In this document: one piece after another, positions 1 through 5,842 of the stretch
Numbering within the stretch: the first letter of the stretch is position 1
How the letters are laid out: each line of letters begins with the position of its first letter
Assembly: GCA_964477295.1 (NCBI GenBank)
Contig: CAYZEZ010000207.1
Span: forward strand, 1 to 8,905
Source of the DNA: CAYZEZ01 sp964477295
GTDB lineage: Bacteria > Bacteroidota > Bacteroidia > Bacteroidales > SM23-62
Reading direction: 5' to 3'
Length of the DNA: 8,905 bases
Translations under genes and position numbers: made by a program
Notes under the pieces: generated by a model
What the model was told of the DNA's origin: nothing
The model's database searches: none
Seen by the model: the letters and a program-made list of their open reading frames with translations, nothing else

Positions 1-256
1 AATTCAAATTGCTTAATCCTCTGTATTGCCTTTAAAAAAAGGTAAATTAAGTAAAAATATAATTCTCCAACAAGCTTTATTAACAAAAAGTTGTTAATAA
101 CGAAGTGGCCTTTTCAAGCCTTTATACACCTTTTTCATAATAAGGTTACGAAGAAAAAAAGGAAATAGTATACGGATGGATTGAAATTGAACAAGAAATC
201 AGGAAGATTTTGGTTTTGTTTTTCGGTTTTTTACGCTTCACACCCACATCGATTCA
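1..256. other. intergenic region, no gene seen
   Basis: This A+T-rich stretch lies downstream of the ureohydrolase gene and runs to the window edge. No reading frame of useful length with protein-like composition is present on either strand. The only clear structure is the perfect inverted repeat at 77-100. There is no GC-rich hairpin with a U tract after the ureohydrolase stop. In many Bacteroidota the next gene in this direction is gldK, but nothing in the visible bases identifies it. Confidence 0.6.
77..100. repeat. perfect 10-bp inverted repeat with 4-nt loop
   Basis: The left arm TTATTAACAA (77-86) is the exact reverse complement of the right arm TTGTTAATAA (91-100), separated by AAAG. 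The hairpin is almost entirely A/T, so it would be a weak intrinsic terminator and has no clear U tract. It could equally be a dyad bound by a regulator upstream of a leftward gene outside the window. The structure is seen directly; the function is unknown. Confidence 0.6.
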
Positions 257-1420
257 CTAATTAAGTTTCTGGTAGGCATTGAGCCAACGATCGGGGATTT
301 CCTGGTTACACGCTCTCTGGTAATCTTCGTATGAGCACGATATCAGCACTTTACGCCTGCGTGTGTTGGAAATCACCGGGACTTCTATCCACCATCGTTC
401 AGTTTCATTACTCTTATAAAAAACAATCTCCTGCCGGGTTTGGCTCATGCTTACAATAAACTTCTTGAACAGGGCTGAATCTCTGGTCGGTGTTTCAAGT
501 TTTCGTTGGGATACTCCTTCAAGGAAATACCAGATCATCTGTGCGGCAAGATGAGCCGTCTGACCACATATATCATTCCCGGGGATAAGATTAAAAATTC
601 CGAAAGAAGTGAGCTTGTTACTCAAACCTGAATACCTGGAAATCTGGCATGCTTCTTCCGCATACAGCCCGTTTGGAGAGGGATTCAAACATCCGGGAGC
701 ATCCGATTGCCGTATCGCATTAAGGTCGAAGCTGATAAATCCGACATCGCGGATAATCGGTTCGGTAATGGAAATATTTGCCCTGATATCTCCCAGCCGG
801 ATCGTATTGTGGAATTGCTGGTTCAGAAATTCAAAATCCTTCCAATCCACAAGGTACTTCTGATGCCCCAGATTTGTATAGTTATAGAGCAATTCCTTCT
901 TTCTCGATAAAATGGGGATCAGATATGAATCGGGACTTACTTCATCGGAAATAATACCCATATCAAGGCGTGAGTCAACAGTGGCGAAGCTGAACAATGA
1001 TTCCATTTTCTCATAAGCCAGGTAGGTCCCATAGGTGAGATCCTGACTTCCTCCAATAAGCACCAGTATAAGATTATGATCCATTAATTCCAGGGTCATA
1101 TCACGAAGGGCAAAATAGGAGTCCTGGACAGCATTTCCAGGTTTCAGGTTACCAAGATCAATGATTTTCAGTTCATGATCCAGGCGAAACAATTGATACA
1201 GCTTATTCCTGATCAGATCGGGAGCAGATGCAGATCCCCTGATGCTCGCGTTTCGGTCTTCGGGAATCCCAATGAGGGCGATATTATATCGGGATATGTT
1301 TTTAATTTCATTATCTGGGGTGTGGATATCGATATTCCTGCAAAAAACAGCCTTTTCTGACAGATGATGGAATTCTGGCTTTTCAAGGCTGACCGGATCA
1401 AAATAATCGTGCAGGTTCAT
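257..1420 (-). CDS. arginase/formimidoylglutamase-like protein, degenerate metal site
   Basis: This 387-residue protein has the ureohydrolase fold outline. The three metal-site motifs are present but altered. Residues 123-127 read GGSQD where the family has GGDHS. Residues 149-153 read DSRLD where the family has DAHxD. Residues 230-234 read SFDLN where the family has SxDxD, followed by SDAPG (239-243) in place of DPxxxPG. Two ligand histidines and one aspartate are therefore replaced (Q126, R151, N234), which makes an ordinary binuclear Mn hydrolase unlikely. A C-terminal extension (about 310-387) is rich in Trp and Tyr (WW at 343-344, SYEDY at 363-367). The Bacteroidota homologues are commonly labelled formimidoylglutamase, but no histidine-degradation genes are nearby. 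The ATG at 1420 lies 15 nt after the ancestral topA stop (1436), so co-transcription with topA is likely. Family membership is fairly sure; enzymatic activity is doubtful. Confidence 0.8.
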   Translation of the reverse strand: MNLHDYFDPVSLEKPEFHHLSEKAVFCRNIDIHTPDNEIKNISRYNIALIGIPEDRNASIRGSASAPDLIRNKLYQLFRLDHELKIIDLGNLKPGNAVQDSYFALRDMTLELMDHNLILVLIGGSQDLTYGTYLAYEKMESLFSFATVDSRLDMGIISDEVSPDSYLIPILSRKKELLYNYTNLGHQKYLVDWKDFEFLNQQFHNTIRLGDIRANISITEPIIRDVGFISFDLNAIRQSDAPGCLNPSPNGLYAEEACQISRYSGLSNKLTSFGIFNLIPGNDICGQTAHLAAQMIWYFLEGVSQRKLETPTRDSALFKKFIVSMSQTRQEIVFYKSNETERWWIEVPVISNTRRRKVLISCSYEDYQRACNQEIPDRWLNAYQKLN

Positions 1421-1435
1421 GATTATGAAAGAGAT

Positions 1436-1621
1436 TTATTTCTTTTTGTTTTTCTTCTTCCTTGAGTTCGCAATAATTTTCAGGCATTGTTCAAGAGTTA
1501 GCTCCTCTGGAGTATTCCCTTTAGGAATGCGAAAATTCTCACTTCCATAACTGATGTAAGGACCCCATCGTCCATTTAAAACTTGCAATTTTTCATCCTC
1601 AACATATTGCTTAATGACTTT
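1436..1621 (-). pseudogene. topA: stranded 3' end of topA beyond an in-frame TAG
   Basis: Continuing in the same frame as topA past the TAG at 1622-1624 gives 61 more codons, ending in TAA at 1436-1438. The translation contains LNGRWGPYISYGSENFRIPK and then LTLEQCLKII. This is another GxxGPYI-type topoisomerase C-terminal repeat, like the two before the stop, and it matches the usual end of Bacteroidota TopA. It finishes with a lysine-rich tail typical of DNA-binding topoisomerase C-termini. No ATG at its beginning suggests independent translation. I infer that it was or is part of topA, separated by a single-base nonsense change or a sequencing error. Confidence 0.8.
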
Positions 1622-2992
1622 CTACTGTTCCTGTTCCCGTTTTTCGTTGATCAGTGCAACAGCTCTTTCGAGCTCAACAGTAAAAGGATCGTCAAGCCCG
1701 GATTTCAGGGAGTAAAATTTATTGTTATGCCTGATATATGGACCGTATTTACCAATACCGACAGTTATCTCCTTGTCTTCATATATGCCTATTGATCTTG
1801 GCAGAATGAAAAGATTCAGGGCTTCTTTGAGCTGGATAGTTTCAATGCTCTGATGCTTCAGCAGGCTTGCAAACCTTGGTTTTTCCTCATCTGTGGGATC
1901 CCCTATCTGGACCATAGGGCCATACCTGCCGACTTTAACATAAACGGATTTACCTGATCCGGGATCAATACCAAGATTTCTCACTCCGGTTGGTTTTCCT
2001 TTTGTTTTTGTGGTTTCGTCTACCTGGTCACGAAAAGGAGGATAAAAATTATCTATCATCTTTGTCCATTCCATTTTACCATCGGCAATTTTATCAAACT
2101 CCTTCTCCACGTTGGCTGTAAAATTATAGTCCAGGATATTTTTAAAGTTTTCAACCAGAAAATCATTCACCAGCAATCCGATGTCGGTAGGAAATAGTTT
2201 CGATTTTTCCGCATTGTAAGTTTCTTCCTTTACTTCGCTGTATATCTTGCCTGCCTGGAGTTTCATGTAAGTATATTCCCTGGTTTTTCCCGGACGGTCT
2301 TCTTTTACAACATAATCCCTGTTTTGTATGGTTGAAATGGTAGGGGCGTAGGTGGAAGGCCTTCCAATGCCCAGTTCTTCGAGTTTTTTCACCAGGCTGG
2401 CTTCTGTATACCTTGGGGGGAACTGGGTAAACCTCTGGACAGCCTCTACTTTATCGATATCAACCCCATCTCCTGTTTGAACAGGTGGCAACAATCCTTT
2501 AGGCATATCGTTCTGACTGTCTTCCGGGGTTTCAATATATACTTTTAGAAATCCATCAAAAGTAATAACCTCTCCACTTGCAACAAAGGCTTCGGATATC
2601 TCAGGAGCGTTGATTTTAATAGTGGTCCTTTCCAGTTTGGCTTCACTCATCTGGCTGGCAACTGTCCGTTTCCAGATCAATTCATATAACCTCTGATCCT
2701 GACTGTTTCCTGCAATAGTTCTGTTTTGTAAATAGGTTGGACGGATAGCTTCGTGTGCTTCCTGTGCACCCTTGGTTTTTGTTTTAAAATTCCTGGGTTT
2801 TGAATAGTTTTCTCCAAATGTTTCTGTAATCACCTTTTTGGCTGAACCCAGCGCAGATTTGGATAAATTCACCGAATCGGTACGCATATAGGTAATATGA
2901 CCAGATTCATATAACCTCTGGGCAATTCTCATGGTTTGACTGACCGAAAAATTTAACCTTCGACTGGCCTCCTGCTGAAGTGTGGAGGTAGT
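1622..2992 (-). CDS. topA: DNA topoisomerase I, central and C-terminal part (5' side lost in gap)
   Basis: This is a type IA topoisomerase, which relaxes negative supercoils by cutting one strand through a 5'-phosphotyrosine. The 456 visible residues begin right at the gap with TTSTLQQEASRRL, as in family members. The active-site motif ITYMRTDS follows, with the catalytic Tyr at fragment residue 35 (codon 2890-2888) and the conserved Arg two residues later. The segments GAQEAHEAIRPT and GIGRPSTYAPTI mark the core clamp domains. The C-terminus carries repeats with GRYGPM and GKYGPYI rather than zinc fingers. The frame ends at TAG (1622-1624), but the same frame continues with conserved sequence to 1436, so the true gene probably ends there. 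An in-frame ATG at 2932 lies inside the conserved core and is not the real start. The same gene resumes at 3093-3314 on the other side of the gap. Confidence 0.93.
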   Translation of the reverse strand, partial: TTSTLQQEASRRLNFSVSQTMRIAQRLYESGHITYMRTDSVNLSKSALGSAKKVITETFGENYSKPRNFKTKTKGAQEAHEAIRPTYLQNRTIAGNSQDQRLYELIWKRTVASQMSEAKLERTTIKINAPEISEAFVASGEVITFDGFLKVYIETPEDSQNDMPKGLLPPVQTGDGVDIDKVEAVQRFTQFPPRYTEASLVKKLEELGIGRPSTYAPTISTIQNRDYVVKEDRPGKTREYTYMKLQAGKIYSEVKEETYNAEKSKLFPTDIGLLVNDFLVENFKNILDYNFTANVEKEFDKIADGKMEWTKMIDNFYPPFRDQVDETTKTKGKPTGVRNLGIDPGSGKSVYVKVGRYGPMVQIGDPTDEEKPRFASLLKHQSIETIQLKEALNLFILPRSIGIYEDKEITVGIGKYGPYIRHNNKFYSLKSGLDDPFTVELERAVALINEKREQEQ

Positions 2993-3092
2993 NNNNNNNN
3001 NNNNNNNNNNNNNNNNNNNNNNNNNNNNNNNNNNNNNNNNNNNNNNNNNNNNNNNNNNNNNNNNNNNNNNNNNNNNNNNNNNNNNNNNNNNN
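2993..3092. other. assembly gap of 100 N inside topA
   Basis: Exactly 100 unknown bases, the usual placeholder for a gap of unknown length. The flanking topA segments lie in different frames when the gap is taken literally. By comparison with E. coli TopA, about 180-220 codons should lie here, including the Toprim acidic DxDxE cluster. The real missing length is therefore probably near 550-660 bp rather than 100. Confidence 0.9.
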
Positions 3093-3314
3093 GGCTTTCT
3101 TAGCAGCAGATTTAAGTTCTTTTACCACATTTTTCTTGTCATCCGGAACAATATAAACAGGCATATAATTGTTTTTCAGATCAATTCCGAAATCCTCCTT
3201 CGACAGGTCCCTGATATGGCCAAAGCTGGATTTAATTTGGTAATCCTTCCCTAAAAAATTTCCAATGGTTTTTGCTTTGGCTGGTGACTCAACTATGACT
3301 AATTGCTCCTGCAT
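3093..3314 (-). CDS. topA: DNA topoisomerase I, N-terminal part (3' side lost in gap)
   Basis: These 74 codons start with ATG at 3314-3312 and run into the gap. Residues 6-16 (VIVESPAKAKT) are the first Toprim motif; Glu9 and Lys13 match the catalytic Glu9 and Lys13 of E. coli TopA in both identity and position. The following KSSFGHIRDL is also a family hallmark. The rest of the Toprim domain, with its Mg-binding aspartates, is not visible. The gene is transcribed leftward, divergently from the penicillin-binding protein gene, with 109 bp between the start codons. It is the 5' end of the same gene as 1622-2992. Identification is secure. Confidence 0.93.
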
Positions 3315-3345
3315 GTCTTATTCTCTTTCCATTAATTTAACCGCA

Positions 3346-3378
3346 CAAAGTAAAATAAATCCTCAACTATCTACCAAA
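3346..3378 (-). promoter_or_regulatory. candidate topA promoter (Bacteroidota type)
   Basis: Read on the minus strand, TTTG (3378-3375) is followed after 21 nt by TTACTTTG (3353-3346). This matches the Bacteroidota -33 TTTG / -7 TAnnTTTG pattern with one mismatch in the -7 box. The predicted start of transcription would leave a leader of roughly 20-30 nt before the topA ATG at 3314. This is inferred from pattern only. Confidence 0.4.
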
Positions 3379-3398
3379 TTTTATAAACAAATAATTAT

Positions 3399-3406
3399 TA
3401 CTTTTG
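3399..3406 (+). promoter_or_regulatory. candidate -7 box of the penicillin-binding protein gene
   Basis: TACTTTTG matches the Bacteroidota -7 consensus TAnnTTTG exactly and ends 17 nt before the ATG at 3424, which would give a very short leader. No good TTTG -33 element lies about 20 nt upstream; the sequence there is A/T-rich. This is moderate to weak evidence, strengthened by the position between divergent genes. Confidence 0.35.
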
Positions 3407-3423
3407 ACCAAATCATTGGCTAC

Positions 3424-5784
3424 ATGGCAATCATAACACGACGCAGAAAGATTTATCTTACCATCCTGTGGTTTTTATATTGCCTTCCCTTTCTTACACT
3501 GATATTATTATATATACTGTTAGTAAATGATAAGCTGGGTTATGTGCCCTCGTTTAAAGACCTTGAAAATCCTGATAATAACCTGGCCTCCGAAGTATAT
3601 TCAGAAGATGGAGTGTTACTGGGCAAATTTTACCTTGAAAACAGAACCTTTGTAGAGTTTGAGAGCTTATCAGAAAACCTGGTCAACGCCCTTGTGGCAA
3701 CAGAAGATATAAGGTTTCTCAGGCATTCAGGAGTAGATGCCAGGGGATTGGGCAGAGTTTTTATAAAATCCATTTTGCTTGGCCAGCAAAGTTCCGGCGG
3801 TGGAAGTACCATAACTCAGCAACTGGCGAAAAACCTTTATCCAAGAGATACTACATACTACAAATCGAAGATTGCAAGGGTTGGTAAGCTGGGTATAACA
3901 AAATTTAAGGAATGGGTCACCGCTGTAAAGCTTGAAAGAAACTATACCAAGAACGAGATCCTGGTTATGTACCTGAATACTGTTCCCTTTGGCAGCAATT
4001 CATATGGTATCAAATCGGCGGCAAGAACCTTTTTCAATACTACTCCCGATTCACTCAGGATAGAAGAAGCAGCACTACTCATCGGTGTCCTCAAGGCCCA
4101 GTCGAGGTACAATCCGGTACGTAATCCGGAGAGGGCATTCTGGAGAAGAAATATCGTGATGAATCAAATGAGAAAATATGGCTATATCGGGGAAAGTGAA
4201 TTTGATTCTCTCAGGGCTTTGCCCATCGAACTTAAATATAAAGTGCAGGGCCATAACGAAGGCCTGGCAACATATTTCAGGCAATACCTTCAAATGACCC
4301 TGGGTGCAGATAAACCAAAACGTTCCCAATATTTTATGTATAGTTCCTTCGTGCGGGATTCCATCGAATGGGAAACCAATCCGATCTATGGATGGACCCA
4401 CAAAAACTTCAAACCCGACGGAGAACCTTATAACCTCTTCAGGGATGGCCTGAGGGTATATACGACCATTGATTCGAAACATCAGCAATATGCTGAGGAA
4501 GCTGTTAAGGAGCACCTGAAAAACTATTTGCAACCAACTTTTTACTCCCACAAGAAAAACAAACCAAATGCACCGTTTTCTGAAGATGTATCCACCGACC
4601 AGATTGAAAGGATCATGCAGCGATCAATGAGAAATACGGATCGGTTCCGGTCGCTGAGGAGAAGTGGAGCATCAGAAGATTCAATTATGCGAGCTTTTAA
4701 AACCCCGGTGCCAATGGAGATCTTTACTTGGGATGGCCCCAGGGATACCCTTTTAAGTCCCTATGATTCAATTATTTACTATAAATATATTTTAAGGGCC
4801 AGTTTCATGTCGATGGATGTAACCACCGGCCACGTAAAAGCCTATGTGGGAGGTCCTGATTTCAGGTATTTTAAATATGATAATGTGAAGATCGGGAAAC
4901 GCCAGGTGGGATCTACTTTCAAACCATTTCTGTATACAATAGCAATGCAGGAGGGGATGTCACCCTGTGACAGGGTTTTGAATGTTTCACAAACATTTGA
5001 AGATCATGATTCAACATGGACCCCCAGGAGCCCGGGGGGAAGGGAATTTATAGGGAAAAGGGTAACCCTGAAATGGGGACTGGCACATTCCGTGAATAAT
5101 ATCTCCGCCTGGCTGGTGAAGCGTTTCCCTCCCCAGGTTATTGTCGACGACATCATCAGGAAAGTGGGGATTGAAAGCTATATCATTCCGGTACCCTCTA
5201 TCATATTCGGGGTATCTGATGTCTCATTATATGAAATGGTGGGTGCTTTCAATACATTTTCAAACAAAGGTGTCTATATTCAACCCGTATTTGTTACAAG
5301 GATTGAGGATAAAAATGGCAACCTGCTCGCTACATTCCAGCCCAACCAGAGTGAAGCCCTTTCTGAAAAAACAGCATATTTAATGGTCAACCTGTTAAAA
5401 GGTGTGGTTGACGGAGGAACAGCATTCAGATTGAGGAATACCTATCACTTCACTGCTGAAATAGGTGGTAAGACAGGGACTACTCAAAATCAGTCGGATG
5501 GATGGTTTATGGGAATAACTCCAAAACTTACGGGTGGTGTCTGGGTAGGCGGTGAAGACAGGTCGATTCATTTTGATGAACTCGCACTTGGTTCCGGAAC
5601 CAACATGGCATTACCTATCTGGGCAATCTATATGGAAAAGGTTTATAATGACAGCACACTGAACATCTTCCAGGAAGACCTTTTCGAACCTCCCCCGGGA
5701 TTTAATATAAACCTGGATTGTGATGTGAATGAGAATATTAACCAGTTTTTTAATTATGAGCTTTGGGAGGAGGAGTTTAACTAG
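3424..5784 (+). CDS. class A penicillin-binding protein (PBP1A type), glycosyltransferase-transpeptidase
   Basis: This bifunctional peptidoglycan synthase polymerises lipid II and cross-links stem peptides on the outer face of the inner membrane. The 786 residues comprise a basic start (TRRRK), one membrane anchor (about residues 9-32), a GT51 glycosyltransferase and a transpeptidase. The GT51 domain shows EDIRFLRHSG with catalytic Glu94, then GGSTITQQLAKNLY and KNEILVMYLNTVPFG. The transpeptidase has all three motifs: SxxK at 497-500 (STFK, nucleophile Ser497), SVN at 556-558 and KTG at 683-685. Both activities are therefore expected to be intact. The ATG at 3424 was chosen because it directly precedes the cytoplasmic basic segment and membrane helix. 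An upstream in-frame ATG at 3265 would lie inside divergent topA and adds 53 residues unlike the family. The length is normal for the phylum. The gene stands alone, divergent from topA and convergent with the ABC transporter gene. Confidence 0.93.
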   Translation: MAIITRRRKIYLTILWFLYCLPFLTLILLYILLVNDKLGYVPSFKDLENPDNNLASEVYSEDGVLLGKFYLENRTFVEFESLSENLVNALVATEDIRFLRHSGVDARGLGRVFIKSILLGQQSSGGGSTITQQLAKNLYPRDTTYYKSKIARVGKLGITKFKEWVTAVKLERNYTKNEILVMYLNTVPFGSNSYGIKSAARTFFNTTPDSLRIEEAALLIGVLKAQSRYNPVRNPERAFWRRNIVMNQMRKYGYIGESEFDSLRALPIELKYKVQGHNEGLATYFRQYLQMTLGADKPKRSQYFMYSSFVRDSIEWETNPIYGWTHKNFKPDGEPYNLFRDGLRVYTTIDSKHQQYAEEAVKEHLKNYLQPTFYSHKKNKPNAPFSEDVSTDQIERIMQRSMRNTDRFRSLRRSGASEDSIMRAFKTPVPMEIFTWDGPRDTLLSPYDSIIYYKYILRASFMSMDVTTGHVKAYVGGPDFRYFKYDNVKIGKRQVGSTFKPFLYTIAMQEGMSPCDRVLNVSQTFEDHDSTWTPRSPGGREFIGKRVTLKWGLAHSVNNISAWLVKRFPPQVIVDDIIRKVGIESYIIPVPSIIFGVSDVSLYEMVGAFNTFSNKGVYIQPVFVTRIEDKNGNLLATFQPNQSEALSEKTAYLMVNLLKGVVDGGTAFRLRNTYHFTAEIGGKTGTTQNQSDGWFMGITPKLTGGVWVGGEDRSIHFDELALGSGTNMALPIWAIYMEKVYNDSTLNIFQEDLFEPPPGFNINLDCDVNENINQFFNYELWEEEFN

Positions 5785-5842
5785 CCGTGAGTCGTGAATC
5801 GAGGGTGTGGGGGCTGGGTGAAGAGTGAGGCGGAGGGCTAGT
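5780..5842. repeat. G-rich convergent gene junction framed by a 7-bp inverted repeat
   Basis: ACTAGCC (5780-5786) and GGCTAGT (5836-5842) are exact reverse complements and contain the TAG stop codons of the two converging genes. Between them the plus strand is strongly purine-biased, with G runs at 5803-5805, 5809-5813, 5816-5818 and 5835-5837 and a short tandem GTGAGTC-GTGAATC at 5788-5801. No standard intrinsic terminator (GC stem plus T run) is seen for either gene. The structure may assist bidirectional termination, but that is inference. Confidence 0.45.

Noticed and set aside
94..138. Fourteen-codon minus-strand frame (MKKVYKGLKRPLRY) ending in the hairpin at 77-100, as a possible leader peptide
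   Set aside because: Too short to support from sequence alone. There is no run of regulatory codons and no alternative hairpin pair that would indicate attenuation.
1622..1624. TAG reassigned to an amino acid genome-wide, explaining the topA stop
   Set aside because: The ureohydrolase, penicillin-binding protein and ABC ATPase frames all end in TAG at natural C-termini, and reading through the last two would run into the opposite converging gene. Standard code with a local mutation or error is simpler.
3407..3418. CCAA-ATCA-TTGG dyad just upstream of the penicillin-binding protein ATG as an operator
   Set aside because: Four-base arms are expected by chance at this frequency; no second copy was seen.
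3265..3423. Upstream in-frame ATG extending the penicillin-binding protein by 53 residues
   Set aside because: The extension lies over the antisense of the topA start and the promoter region, has no family resemblance, and would place a long polar segment before the basic N-terminus and membrane anchor that start at 3424.
4075..4551. 158-residue minus-strand frame inside the penicillin-binding protein gene
   Set aside because: Antisense shadow of a well-supported GT51/transpeptidase gene; no recognisable domain and no promoter.
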